64,000 nt of DNA, taken from CAWDYA01 sp963806495 (GTDB taxonomy: Bacteria > Acidobacteriota > Polarisedimenticolia > JACPZX01 > DASXTC01). Of the stretch, positions 37,383 to 46,964 are shown piece after piece. The notes under the pieces are model-generated. The model had not been told where the DNA came from. It ran no database searches and saw nothing but the letters and a program-made list of their open reading frames with translations. Every line of letters starts with the position of its first letter. Within the stretch, counting starts at the first letter, position 1. Location: the NCBI GenBank assembly GCA_963806495.1, contig CAWDYA010000009.1, forward strand, positions 186,001 to 250,000. Reading direction: 5' to 3'. A program made the translations under genes and the position numbers.

Positions 37383-38302
37383 CAGGTCTCCTTCGTCAGC
37401 TTGACGAAGACATCCTCGATCGACGGCGCGATCGGCGCGGCGCGGGTGACTTCGAGGTTTTCCCGCCTCAGCCGCTCGCGGATCGCGTCCAGGGCCTTCC
37501 CGGCATCCTGCACGACGGCGTGCACGTCGTTGCCGTAGATGTTGACGTCGGAGACGAGATCGGATCCCTTGAGCGCCTGGTAGATGCCGTACAGATCCGG
37601 CCCCGCCAGGCTGACCACGTCGGCATGCATCCGCGTGGCCTTCAGATCCGAGGGCGTGCCGAGCGCCACGAGCCTGCCCGAGTGGATGAAGCCGATCCGG
37701 TTGCACCGTTCGGCTTCCTCCATGTAGTGGGTGGTCACGAACAGCGTGATCCCCCGGCCCTGCAGCGAGTAGATCAGCTCCCAGATCTCGCGGCGCGAAA
37801 CGGGGTCGACGCCCGCGGTCGGCTCGTCCAGAAACACGATCCCGGGCCGGTGCACGATCGCCGTCGCCAGCGCGAGACGCTGCTTCCATCCTCCGCTGAG
37901 CGTCCCGGCCAGCTGTCCCGCCCGCCCGGCGAGCCCCATCTCGTCGAGCACCTCCGAGGCACGCTGCCTCGCCTCCCTGCGATTGGCCAGGTAGACGCCC
38001 CCGAAGAAGTCGACGTTCTCGCGCACGGTGAGATCGTTGTAGAGGCCGAAGCGCTGCGACATGTACCCGATGTGCTGCTTGAGGCGGCGCTGCTGCCGCA
38101 CGACGTCGTACCCGGCCACGCTCGCGGTGCCCGAGGTCGGCGCGAGCAGCCCGCACAGCATCCGTACGACCGTGGTCTTGCCGGCGCCGTTGGGGCCGAG
38201 AAAGCCGAAGATCTCGGCCTCGGCGACGGTCAGGTCGAGCTCGGACACCGCGAGGATGGAGCCGAAGCGCCGGGTAAGCCTGTCGGCGACGATGCCCGAC
38301 AT
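37382..38302 (-). CDS. ABC exporter ATP-binding protein (YbhF-like)
   Basis: The 306-residue ATPase has Walker A (GPNGAGKTTVVRML), signature LSGGWKQRLALA and Walker B (IVFLDEPTAGVDPVSRR). E. coli YbhF carries two such domains in one protein; this has one. It sits between a membrane-fusion lipoprotein and two permeases, the order of YbhGFSR-like drug or cation exporters. Confidence 0.93.
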   Translation of the reverse strand: MSGIVADRLTRRFGSILAVSELDLTVAEAEIFGFLGPNGAGKTTVVRMLCGLLAPTSGTASVAGYDVVRQQRRLKQHIGYMSQRFGLYNDLTVRENVDFFGGVYLANRREARQRASEVLDEMGLAGRAGQLAGTLSGGWKQRLALATAIVHRPGIVFLDEPTAGVDPVSRREIWELIYSLQGRGITLFVTTHYMEEAERCNRIGFIHSGRLVALGTPSDLKATRMHADVVSLAGPDLYGIYQALKGSDLVSDVNIYGNDVHAVVQDAGKALDAIRERLRRENLEVTRAAPIAPSIEDVFVKLTKET

Positions 38303-38307
38303 GGGGG

Positions 38308-39282
38308 TCAGGGCGGATCGGTGCGGTTCAGCACGACATCGGCCGGGATGCCGATCTTGAGCCGCCCGTCGGGGTTGGGGACCGACACCTTGACGCCGAA
38401 GACGAGCTGGACCCTGTCCTCCACCGTCTGGACGTTCTTCGGCGTGAACTCGGCTTCGGGAGAGATGTACGACACGCGGCCCGGGAAGTCCTCGCCGGGG
38501 AAGGCGTCGATCCGGACCGAGACCTCCTGGCCCACCTTGATGTGCGGCAGCTCCAGCGTGCTGAGGTAGACCCAGGTGTAGAGGTTCTCCAGATCGGCGA
38601 CGGTGACAATCGGCGAGCCCACCTTCGCATACTCGCCCGGCTCCTGCAGCTTCTCCGTGACGGTGCCTTTCAAAGGCGAGGTGACGGTGGTGCGGCGAAG
38701 GTCCAGCCGCCGCTGATCCAGCAGCGCCTCGAACCGCTTCACCTCGGCGAGCGCCTGGTCCACCTCCTCCTGCCGGTATCCGCGATGCACGAGATCGTAT
38801 CGGGCCTGCGCCGCTCTCAGCTGCGCGTTCGCCACGTCGAGATCCCGCCGGGCGACGTCGAGGTCCTCGTCGGGCCGGACCTCTTCGGCGACGAGACGCT
38901 GCGCGCGGCCGACCTGTGTCTCGGCCAGCACGAGCTGCGCCTTCGCCTGGTCCACCTCGCGCGCGGCGGCCTCGACCTCCTCGACACGATAGCCGTGCGT
39001 CATCTCGGCGAGCGCGGCCTTCGCCTTCGACAGCGCGGCCTCGGTCTCCGACTCCGAGATCCCGTAGCTTTCCGGATCGATCCGCGCGATGACGTCCCCG
39101 GCCTCGACCCGGCTGCCCTCGTCGACGGGCCGCTCGAGGATTCTCCCGGCCACCTCGGGCCCGACGTCCACCTCGACCGCCTCGATCGTGCCGGAATAGG
39201 TGGGGACGCTCCGGCCGCTTCCGGAGCAGCCGGCGGCGGCAAGAAGCAGAAACGCGGCGGAATACTGCGCGGAATGGCGCAT
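38308..39282 (-). CDS. HlyD/YbhG-type periplasmic membrane-fusion lipoprotein
   Basis: The 324-residue protein has a lipoprotein signal (FLLLAAAGC), a biotinyl-lipoyl-like half-motif (GRILERPVDEGSRVEAGDVIAR), a long alpha-helical hairpin rich in Ala, Glu and Arg, and a beta-barrel with TVTSPLKGTVTEKLQEPGEY. Such adaptors connect the inner-membrane ABC exporter to an outer-membrane channel. It is the first gene of the operon. The ATG is only nine bases after a strong -10, without a Shine-Dalgarno sequence. Confidence 0.93.
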   Translation of the reverse strand: MRHSAQYSAAFLLLAAAGCSGSGRSVPTYSGTIEAVEVDVGPEVAGRILERPVDEGSRVEAGDVIARIDPESYGISESETEAALSKAKAALAEMTHGYRVEEVEAAAREVDQAKAQLVLAETQVGRAQRLVAEEVRPDEDLDVARRDLDVANAQLRAAQARYDLVHRGYRQEEVDQALAEVKRFEALLDQRRLDLRRTTVTSPLKGTVTEKLQEPGEYAKVGSPIVTVADLENLYTWVYLSTLELPHIKVGQEVSVRIDAFPGEDFPGRVSYISPEAEFTPKNVQTVEDRVQLVFGVKVSVPNPDGRLKIGIPADVVLNRTDPP

Positions 39283-39291
39283 TCTGGATTC

Positions 39292-39320
39292 ATCCTAAGG
39301 ACGGTGCCGATCGCTGTCAA
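39292..39320 (-). promoter_or_regulatory. Sigma-70-type promoter of the YbhG-like export operon
   Basis: On the minus strand, TTGACA (39320-39315), a 17-base spacer and TAGGAT (39297-39292). The ATG at 39282 is nine bases beyond the -10, so the transcript would have at most a few leader bases. Confidence 0.65.
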
Positions 39321-39332
39321 CACGGCCTCCCC

Positions 39333-39361
39333 TTGACTTGTCGGGAGTGATCATCTGAAAT
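39333..39361 (+). promoter_or_regulatory. Sigma-70-type promoter of the outer-membrane protein gene
   Basis: TTGACT (39333-39338), 17 bases, then TGAAAT (39356-39361). The start point would be near 39368, giving a leader of about 40 bases that contains the GGGGGA ribosome site. It is divergent from, and adjacent to, the export-operon promoter. Confidence 0.55.
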
Positions 39362-39409
39362 ACGGTCCGGTTCCACTTCGAGCTCAGACTCTCTGATGGG
39401 GGACGATCG

Positions 39410-40411
39410 ATGCAGGTTCGGAACGGATCCATAATGCGTGCCTCCCGCCTCGTGCCCGTGGCTCTCGCCGTGACGCTGCTGTTCGCGGCGGCCGCACCGG
39501 CAACGGCCGCTCCGGCGAAGAAACCGTATCAGGGCTGGTTCGGAGCGATCGATTTCGCGCTCACACAGCCCGAGAGCCTCGACCAGCACTACGCCGACGT
39601 CACGAAGACCTCGGGTCCCGTCCTGCGGTCCGAGCGGCTGGTGATGGACAACGACAGCGACTTCACCTTCAGGGCGAACGCCGGCTACAGCTGGGGAAAG
39701 ATGGGCAGCCTGGAGGTCTCCTACTGGGGATTCGACAACACCGACACCGCGGGCGGCTCCGTGTCGGGGTCCATGTATCCGACCATCTTCACCTACTACG
39801 GCGGAAGCCAGTACCTGATCGATCCACGCTACGACGCCGAGTCCACCACCAAGGCTTCGACCTGGGACATCAACTACGTCCGGCCCATGTCGGCCGGCGA
39901 GAAACTCACGATCAAGTGGCTGGCCGGGCTGCGCATCGCGTCGTACGAGGAGGACCTGTCATTCAGCGGCAACGACGGCGTCGTCCAGTACCGCCAGGCG
40001 AGCCACCAGAAGTCGGACGCGACCGGGCTGAGGGTGGGCGCGACCGTGGTGTACGGGTTCACCGACATGTTCTCGTTGGAGGCGGATCTGGCCGTGTCGT
40101 TCATGCAGGCCGACACGAGCGGAGACGGCTTTCTCTCCGACTACACGGGCGCCACTTTCCAGACGGTCGAGGCCAACGACAACAACATCAGGGGGGAGAT
40201 ACGCGACTACGGGCTGAAGGCGGTGTGGAACATCGGCCCGGCGGATCTCTTCATCGGCTACGAAGCCTCCGACTGGGACGGCCTCGTCACCGATCCGCTC
40301 ACGTCACAGCAGGGGTTCAGCTACGGAGCACCGTCACGCAGGGGCCGTGACAGCGTGGCGTTCAACAGCATCCACGGCGGCGTGCGATGGCGTTTCGGCG
40401 GGAAGTTCTGA
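39410..40411 (+). CDS. Predicted outer-membrane beta-barrel protein
   Basis: The 333-residue protein has a signal peptide (RASRLVPVALAVTLLFAAAA) and alternating amphipathic strands rich in Tyr, Trp and Gly. It ends in Phe (GGVRWRFGGKF), as barrel proteins do. It resembles Legionella-type porin-like outer-membrane proteins in layout, but I cannot assign a substrate. The ATG at 39410 follows GGGGGA by about six bases; an internal ATG at 39434 directly precedes the signal peptide. Confidence 0.82.
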   Translation: MQVRNGSIMRASRLVPVALAVTLLFAAAAPATAAPAKKPYQGWFGAIDFALTQPESLDQHYADVTKTSGPVLRSERLVMDNDSDFTFRANAGYSWGKMGSLEVSYWGFDNTDTAGGSVSGSMYPTIFTYYGGSQYLIDPRYDAESTTKASTWDINYVRPMSAGEKLTIKWLAGLRIASYEEDLSFSGNDGVVQYRQASHQKSDATGLRVGATVVYGFTDMFSLEADLAVSFMQADTSGDGFLSDYTGATFQTVEANDNNIRGEIRDYGLKAVWNIGPADLFIGYEASDWDGLVTDPLTSQQGFSYGAPSRRGRDSVAFNSIHGGVRWRFGGKF

Positions 40412-40422
40412 TCGGCAGGTTC

Positions 40423-43400
40423 TCAGCGTCTGGTCCTGGCGAGGCGCTGGCGGATCTCGTGCTGGTCGGGGTCGATTGACAGGGACTTCTCGAAGGCCGT
40501 CGCGGCCTGTTCGTGCATCCCGCGCTGAAGGTAGATCTCCCCGAGGTCGTTGAACACCCGGGGGACGCCGGCGTCGATCCGCGCCGCCTGCTCCAGGTGC
40601 TGCTGCGCCTGCTCGAGATCGCCCTGCTTCAGCCACGTCTCCCCGAGCGCGACACACGCCCGAAAGTTGTCCGGGTCCAGCCGGAGCACTTCCTCGAACT
40701 CGGCAATCGCCTCGGGACGCTTCTGCAGCATCAGGGAGGAGAGCGCGAGCCCGAGCCGCATCTCCACCGAGTCGTTCTCCAGCCTGACCGCCTGCTCGAA
40801 CTGCTCGTTCGCCTCGGGAAACCGGCCCGTCTCGAACAGCAGGGTGGCCAGGTTGCCCCGTGCGACGGGCCAGTTCGGGTCGGCCTCGACGGCACGCGTG
40901 AACTGCGCGATGGCGTCGTCCCGATCCCCCTGCAGCGAGCGCAGCGTCCCGAGGCTGTTGCGCAGGATCGGGCTGTCGGGGCGAATCTGCAGCGCCTTCT
41001 CGTACAGCTTTCTCGCCTCGTCGAGCCGGCCCTTCTCCTGAAGCAGCAGCCCGAGGTTGTTGTACGCTCCGACCTGCCGGGCATCGGCGCGCAGCGCCTC
41101 GCGGTAGCTCTCCATGGCGTGATCGATCTCACCCCGCTCCCGCTGGATGTTCCCCATCCCGAGCCAGTCGGCGGCGCTCAACGGCGCGATCTCGACGGCT
41201 TTCTTCATCTGCGCCAGCGCGCCGTCGTCGTCCCCGCGCCGATGCAGAACCTCTCCCAGCTTCGAGATCGCCTGCGTGTAGGTCGGGTCGACCGCCACCG
41301 CCTGCCGCAGATGCTGCTCGGCGGCCGCCAGATCCCCATCCTTGATGTCGGCCAGCCCCATCGCCATGAGCGCCTGCTTGTTCTCAGGATCCCGGGCCAG
41401 CACCCCCTCGAGAAGATCGCGCGCGCGCGTCGCGTCATCCCCCTTGCCACGCCGCAGGAGGGCGCCCGCCAGGTTTGCGCGGATCATCGGGCCCGCCTGC
41501 TCCCCTCCCGCGGTCAGGGCCTTCTCGAAGTCGGCGATCGCCCCGTCGACGTCCCCTTCGTCGAGCGCCATCAGCCCTCGGTTGTTGTGCGCGGTCAGCC
41601 GGTCGTCGCCGATATAGCCCAGCGACCTCAGCTTCTCGATCATCTCCGCGTCATCGGCCGACGGCGTGGCGGCGGAGGCCGTGGTCCCGCCCGGTTCCCG
41701 GTATCCACCGTAGGAATCGACCCAGGCGATCGGATGCTGTCCCAGAAACGACGGCTCGAGCGCCTCGGGCAGAGGCTGGCCGTCCATGTCACGCGCCACC
41801 GGAAGCCCGTACAGCGACAGGATCGCCGGGGTGACGTCCAGCACCGACGCCGCGTCGATCGAGACACCGGCCCGGATTCCCGGGCCCGCCATCAGCAGCA
41901 CGCCCACAGGCGTGTGCCAGCTCGCGGCGTCGCCCTTGCCGATCCGGGGATCGCTGTCGGGGGGCCGGTCGTTGCCCGACTTGAACCCGTGGTCCGACAC
42001 GACCAGAATCGCGGCGTCCGGGCCCGCCGCGTCGACCAGCTCGCCGATGTACCTGTCCTGCAGCTCGTAGTACTTCTCCACGATGCCGCCGAACAGATCC
42101 ACGTCGGCGCCGTCGACACCGGGGAGCCGGGGGGGCCGGTATCTCATGAAGAGATGGGAGGCCTCGTCCGGCCCCTCGTAGTAGAGCATCTTCAGCCCAT
42201 GCGGATCGGAGGCGAGCTGCCGCAGCGCGATCGCGTGATAGGTCTGTCCCGCGGCGATCACGGTCCTGAGCTCGTCGAGCAGCTCGCGCTGCGAGGCGGT
42301 GAGCGACGCCGGCATGCGGCCTCCCGGAAGAAACCACGACACGTCGGCGTCGGTGACCTCGGAAGGCACGCGGATGAGCGGGAGTATCTTCCTGAAAAGG
42401 CTCTCCGGGTAGGTCTTTCCCCTGTTGCGCTCCGGATCCGCGCTCCTCCAGTCGTCCTTGATCTCGTTCTCGAAGAGCTGGAAGGCGACACGGTCCGTCA
42501 CGATCGAGCCGCGCACCGTCTCCGCCGGCCAGGTCGCCCACCAGCCGACCACGTCGACGTCGAATCCCCTGCCGGCTCGCGAGGTTCCACAGCGCCGGCG
42601 CCTGCCGCATGGCGCTCGTGACCGGCACGAGGGCGCCGGTGTCCCGCGCGGTGACGACGAAGTCGGCGATCCCGTGCCGAGACGGCTTCACGCCGGTGGC
42701 GATGCTCGTCCAGATGACGGGCGAGAGGATCGGCCGGATCGTCCTGAGGTTCGCTCGCGCCCCCCGGCGGATCAGACGCGCCATGTTCGGCATGCGGCCT
42801 TTCGCCACCAGAGCGTCGATCAGGCTCCAGTCGAACGAGTCGACGCCGATCAGCACCACCTCGCGGTCCAGCGGCTCGACGCCGGCCCGCAGGATCTCGT
42901 CCGTGGCGCCCGGCGGCGCGGCCTGCGAGAGCCTCAGGCCGCGCAGGGAGAGTCCCGACTCCTCCAGCGGGCCCCGCAGGGCATCGCCCAGCGCCTCGGT
43001 CAGCGCGGGGTCGCGGTCGCGCACCAGCTCGTAGGAGACGCTGGCCACCTTCGAGCGGACCGCGTCACCCACCAGATCCGGCAGCCAGGACTTCGGGAAA
43101 CCGGGGCCGCGCGAGGCGTGGAGCTTCAGCAGCCGAATCGGGATGGATCGCCCAGGTCACCTCCACGTCGAGGTCGACCCGGGCTCCCTCGCGCGTGCGC
43201 GCCGCGGTGTCGCCGGCCAGCTCGATGCGCTGGCGGACCGGATCCGCCGGATAGCTCGACACCCGGTACAGCAGCCACGGCGCGAAACGCCAGCCCGGCG
43301 CCGCCACGCGCGCCCCGACACCGGGAAGCGGTGTGTCTATGACGAAGAGGCGGTCGTCTCCCGCCAGGTGCCGGAAGGAGAGCGCGGCACAGACGGCCAG

Positions 43401-43442
43401 AAGGACGACGAGCGCGGCCGGCAGCAGGCGGTGACGCGGCAT
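40423..43442 (-). CDS. Alkaline-phosphatase-superfamily protein with N-terminal SPFH-like and C-terminal TPR regions (two apparent frameshifts)
   Basis: About 1005 residues after corrections near 43136 and 42570. An N-terminal membrane helix (LLPAALVVLLAVCAALSF) precedes a prohibitin/SPFH-like region (VDLDVEVTWAIHPD, then LVGDAVRSKVASVSYELV). The middle is a type I phosphodiesterase/sulfatase-like domain (VVLIGVDSFDWSLIDALVA, SPVIWTSIATGVKPSRHGI, ILVVSDHGFKSG, SWHTPVGVLLMAGPGI) with metal-binding Asp and His residues. Then about ten TPR repeats follow (EEVLRLDPDNFRACVALGET). Both breaks fall in conserved stretches, so the frames are easily joined. The substrate could be a phosphodiester, nucleotide or glycolipid. 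It follows the PspC gene in what looks like an operon. Confidence 0.78.
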
Positions 43443-43453
43443 GGAGGATCGGC

Positions 43454-43642
43454 TCACTCGGCTGGCGGCATCACCAGCCAGAGGATCAGATAGACGAGCA
43501 CTCCCGGGAAGGCGACGCTGACGATCGACAGGATGACGTACAGCAGCCGAACGAGCGTCGGATCCCAGCCGAGCCAACCGGCGATCCCGCCGCAGACACC
43601 TGCGATCATCCTGTTGTGCGACTTTCTGAGCGGTCCGGGCAT
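43454..43642 (-). CDS. PspC-domain small membrane protein
   Basis: The 62-residue protein is nearly all PspC domain: KSHNRMIAGVCGGIAGWLG, a cytoplasmic segment, then one membrane helix (LLYVILSIVSVAFPGVLVYL) ending MPPAE. PspC domains take part in envelope-stress sensing. It lies 11 bases before the phosphatase-TPR gene and 40 bases after the alcohol dehydrogenase gene, on the same strand. Confidence 0.92.
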   Translation of the reverse strand: MPGPLRKSHNRMIAGVCGGIAGWLGWDPTLVRLLYVILSIVSVAFPGVLVYLILWLVMPPAE

Positions 43643-43682
43643 GACGTCATGCTACCAGAAAGGCGGGGCCGCCGGGAGATCC

Positions 43683-44699
43683 TCACGACTCGTCGGGGAA
43701 TCCGGTCAGGACGCCCGCGCCGCGGATCGCGTCGTTCTTGAGCGTCAGCAGCGCCTCGTCGGCCTTCTCGAAAGGAAACGTCTGCACGCGCGTCTTCACA
43801 CCAATCCGCGCCGCCTCGTCGAGGAACTTGCGGCCGTCCTCGCGTGTGTTGTTGGCGACGGTGCGCACGACTCGCTCCCCGTAGAGCAGTTCGTACGGCA
43901 TCGACGGAATGTCGCTCATGTGGATGCCTCCGAGCACGAGCGTCCCCCCGCGGTCGAGGCGGCCGAGCGCCTCGGGGACGAGACGTCCCGCCGGGGCGAA
44001 GATGATGGCCGTGTCCAGCTTGAGCGGCGGAGCGTCTCCGTCGCCGCCCACCCAGGCCGCACCCAGCTCGGAGGCGAGCGCCCGGTGTCGTTCGTCGCGG
44101 GTGAAGACGTACACCTCGGCACCGCGGGCGCGCGCCACCTGGATCGCCACGTGTCCCGCCGCGCCGAAGCCGTAGATCCCGAGCCGGGTGCCGGCCCAGG
44201 AATCGATGCCGGTGAGGCGAATCGCACGGTACCCGATGATGCCGGCGCACAGCAGCGGTGCCGCCTGCAGATCGTCGAACCTCTCGGGCAGCCGGTAGGT
44301 GAAGGAGGCCGGCGCGGTCATCATCGTGGCGTAACCGCCGTCGACGGTCCAGCCGGTGAACCGGGGATGCTCGCACAGATTCTCCCGGTCCGAGACGCAG
44401 AATCGGCACTGCCCGCAGGTCCGGCTCAGCCAGGCGATGCCGACCCGATCGCCGGGCGCGTAGCCGTCGACCGACGGCCCCGTGGACACCACCTCTCCCA
44501 CTACCTGGTGTCCCGGCACCACCGACGGCCGCTTGAGCGGCAGGTCACCCTCGACGACATGCAGATCCGTGCGGCAGATGCCGCACGCGCGCACACGGAC
44601 GAGAATCTCGTGGTCGCCGGGCCGGGGCCTGGCGACGTCGCCGAGCTTCAGCGGCCGCTGCTCCACGGGAGCCTGCTCAGTCAGCGTCCAGGCTTTCAT
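43683..44699 (-). CDS. Zinc-dependent alcohol dehydrogenase, TIGR02822-like
   Basis: The 338-residue protein has the catalytic zinc motif (CGICRTDLHVVEGDLP, GHQVVGEV), structural-zinc cysteines (CGQCRFCVSDRENLC) and a nucleotide-binding fold (GIYGFGAAGHVAIQVA). RFTGWTVDGGYA and LLCAGIIGYRA are typical of the TIGR02822 group, whose natural alcohol is not established. I chose the ATG at 44699; there is no Shine-Dalgarno sequence, and a TATGCT element ends nine bases upstream. A TTG at 44708 is in frame. Confidence 0.92.
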   Translation of the reverse strand: MKAWTLTEQAPVEQRPLKLGDVARPRPGDHEILVRVRACGICRTDLHVVEGDLPLKRPSVVPGHQVVGEVVSTGPSVDGYAPGDRVGIAWLSRTCGQCRFCVSDRENLCEHPRFTGWTVDGGYATMMTAPASFTYRLPERFDDLQAAPLLCAGIIGYRAIRLTGIDSWAGTRLGIYGFGAAGHVAIQVARARGAEVYVFTRDERHRALASELGAAWVGGDGDAPPLKLDTAIIFAPAGRLVPEALGRLDRGGTLVLGGIHMSDIPSMPYELLYGERVVRTVANNTREDGRKFLDEAARIGVKTRVQTFPFEKADEALLTLKNDAIRGAGVLTGFPDES

Positions 44700-44728
44700 G
44701 ATTCTCAAAGCATAGCGCGGATCCGTCT

Positions 44729-44743
44729 CTCCCGCGGCGGGAG
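44729..44743. promoter_or_regulatory. Perfect palindrome in the divergent promoter region
   Basis: CTCCCGC-G-GCGGGAG is a perfect dyad centred between two divergent starts 59 bases apart. It directly abuts the TAGAAT -10-like element (44744-44749) of the plus-strand gene. An operator controlling both genes is plausible. Confidence 0.4.
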
Positions 44744-44758
44744 TAGAATCGGCACGTC

Positions 44759-46306
44759 ATGAGCGGCTTATCCCGTTGGACCTGGGTCCTCCTCGCTGCC
44801 ACCCTTCTCTGCCTCTGGCCGGGACGGATGGCCCTGCTCGACCCGGACGAGGCGCGATACGCCGCCACGGCGCGCGAGATGGCCGAAGGAGGGGACCGGC
44901 TCGTGCCGCACTTCGACGGCGAGCCGAGGATCAACAAGCCGCCGCTGTTTACATGGCTGCAGGCGGCGGCTTTTCACGTTGCCGGCCGCGGCGAGACCGC
45001 CGCCCGGCTACCGTCGCTGGTCGCGGCCGTGGCGATGCTCCTGATGGTTGCCGGCTGGGCGCGCCGCCAAATCGGAAGCGGCTCGGCGGGGCCGGCGGCC
45101 GTCACGCTCGCGACCATCCCGATATTCTTCGGCTGCGCCCGTCTCGGCACGATCGACATGCTGCTGGCGCTGTGGGTGACCGGCGCGGTGCTGCTCTGGC
45201 ACGAGGCGGTGGGGGCGACCCGGCCATCACTCCGCCGCGCCGCGGCAGCGGGCGCCGCGCTGTGCGCCGGGCTCGCGGTGCTGTCGAAGGGGCCGGTGGG
45301 CGCGGCGCTTCCGGCGGCGGTCATCGGCGCGACGGCGCTGGTCTCGCGACGGCGCGGTCTGGTCACCGTCCGCGGGACGGCGATGGCGCTGGCCGGGATC
45401 GCCCTCACGGCCGGGCCCTGGCTGGTGGCGCTGGCCGGTCGAATCGGCATGCCGGAGCTTCTCGCACTGGCGAGGCGTGAGGTTCTCACGCGGGCGGTAA
45501 GCGGGCTGGATCATCCACGCCCCGTCTATCACTACGCGCTCACCTTCTGGCCCGTCTTCCTTCCCTGGTCGCTGGCGGCTCCGTTCGTGGCCGTCAGGGC
45601 GGCGCGCGCCCGGCACGATGGAGGGACGGCGGCGATCCTTCCGGCAGCATGGTTCGTCGTCGTGCTGATCTTCTTCAGCCTCCCGGCCGACAAGAACGAC
45701 GCCTATCTGCTGCCCGCCGCCCCGGCTCTCGCCCTGCTGGCGGCAGCGCACCTCAGACCACGCCTCGTCGCGGTGATCGCGGCCGTGACCGCCGTCTCGC
45801 TGGCCGCTGCCGTCTGGCTCGGCTCCCCCGTCCTCTCGCGCGAGCGGAGCCTCAGGCAGCTGGTGCGCGAGGCGGGGCTGGATCGGCCCGGGCCGCGCGT
45901 GCTGATCGGGTACCGCTGCTTCGCGCCGAGTCTCGTGTTCTATTCGGGAAAGCACGTGACCTGGGCCCGCCGCGGGCCCGAGCTGCGGGCCGCGCTCGAG
46001 AGCCTCCCCGAGGGGAGCGAGGCGGTGGTCGTCATGACGGAGACGCGCTACGAGACGATCCGGCAGAAGCGCGCGCTCGCCGGCCTGGCGGAACGGCTGA
46101 GACCCGTCGGCCGGCAGAGGGGATACGTTGCGGTCGCAGTGCGCCCGGCAGGGATCAGTCGGAGCCGGCGCGGCGGCCCGAGAGGTGCGTGCGCACTTCC
46201 CAGAGCTGCGGGAAGCAGCGTTTGTCGAGCGTCGTGGCGAGATACCCGACCCCTTCGCTCCCCCCCGTTCCCGGCTTTCTGCCGATCATCCGCTCCACCA
46301 TCCTGA
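44759..46306 (+). CDS. ArnT-like membrane glycosyltransferase (GT83/PMT family)
   Basis: The 515-residue protein has a signal-anchor, the catalytic acidic motif LLDPDEARYAATAREM, INKPPLFTWLQAAAFH and about ten hydrophobic helices, as in ArnT and related enzymes. These move a sugar from a lipid carrier to lipid A or glycans in the periplasm. No Shine-Dalgarno sequence precedes the ATG; TAGAAT ends nine bases upstream. The last 50 residues are Arg/Pro/Ser-rich and overlap the tryptophan dioxygenase gene by 152 bases. That tail may reflect a late frameshift near 46145 rather than real protein. Confidence 0.87.
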   Translation: MSGLSRWTWVLLAATLLCLWPGRMALLDPDEARYAATAREMAEGGDRLVPHFDGEPRINKPPLFTWLQAAAFHVAGRGETAARLPSLVAAVAMLLMVAGWARRQIGSGSAGPAAVTLATIPIFFGCARLGTIDMLLALWVTGAVLLWHEAVGATRPSLRRAAAAGAALCAGLAVLSKGPVGAALPAAVIGATALVSRRRGLVTVRGTAMALAGIALTAGPWLVALAGRIGMPELLALARREVLTRAVSGLDHPRPVYHYALTFWPVFLPWSLAAPFVAVRAARARHDGGTAAILPAAWFVVVLIFFSLPADKNDAYLLPAAPALALLAAAHLRPRLVAVIAAVTAVSLAAAVWLGSPVLSRERSLRQLVREAGLDRPGPRVLIGYRCFAPSLVFYSGKHVTWARRGPELRAALESLPEGSEAVVVMTETRYETIRQKRALAGLAERLRPVGRQRGYVAVAVRPAGISRSRRGGPRGACALPRAAGSSVCRASWRDTRPLRSPPFPAFCRSSAPPS

Positions 46307-46958
46307 TATGGTGGTAGCGCCAGAGTTGGAAGTTCTCGTCGTACTCGATCATCGCCTCGCAGAGCTGGTACAGGTCGTCGTTGCTCTCGTGACGGTCGTA
46401 GATCGTCTTGAGCGCCTCGAGCCTGCCCGCGGCCATGGCCTCATCCGCTCCCGCAGGAACCTCGAAGCCACGCGCCCGCAGCAGCGTGTCGAAGCCGTCG
46501 GCGAGGCTTTCACCCGCCAGACGCGCCTTGAGCCGCTGCTGCGCCTTCTCGTCGTTCGCCATCATCTTCAGATAGGCCGGCTCCTTCATGCCCGAGAGGA
46601 ATTCCAGCTCGCGGAACTGGCTCGACTGGAAGCCACTCGCCGGATTCAGCAGGTCCCTGAACTCGTTGAAGTCGCTCGGGCGCATGGTCTCCAGCACCGA
46701 GATCTGCTGAAGCAGGACACGCTGGATCTCGATCAGCCTCCGGTACAGCCGGGTGGCACGGCGCACCTGTCCGGCATGAAGGGCCGTCAGAATCCCCTCG
46801 ATCTCGTGGATCATCTCGCGGAACCAGAGCTCGAACACCTGGTGGATGATGATGAATAGCAGCTCGTCGTGCTGCGGGGGTTCGGACAGCGGCTCCTGCA
46901 GGTCCAGCAGGTCGTGAACCCTCAGATAGCCGTTGTAGCTCGAGGCGCTGCGTGACAT
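46155..46958 (-). CDS. kynA: Tryptophan 2,3-dioxygenase
   Basis: The 267-residue protein has the family hallmarks: YNGYLRVHDLL, HDELLFIIIHQVFELWFREM, SGFQSSQFRELEFLSG, the haem-ligand region FQLWRYHHIRMVERMIG and GTGGSEGVGYL. It opens the indole ring of L-tryptophan to N-formylkynurenine with oxygen. It lies six bases after the kynureninase gene. The next pathway enzyme, kynurenine formamidase, is not in the window. Confidence 0.96.
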   Translation of the reverse strand: MSRSASSYNGYLRVHDLLDLQEPLSEPPQHDELLFIIIHQVFELWFREMIHEIEGILTALHAGQVRRATRLYRRLIEIQRVLLQQISVLETMRPSDFNEFRDLLNPASGFQSSQFRELEFLSGMKEPAYLKMMANDEKAQQRLKARLAGESLADGFDTLLRARGFEVPAGADEAMAAGRLEALKTIYDRHESNDDLYQLCEAMIEYDENFQLWRYHHIRMVERMIGRKPGTGGSEGVGYLATTLDKRCFPQLWEVRTHLSGRRAGSD

Positions 46959-46964
46959 CGTCCG

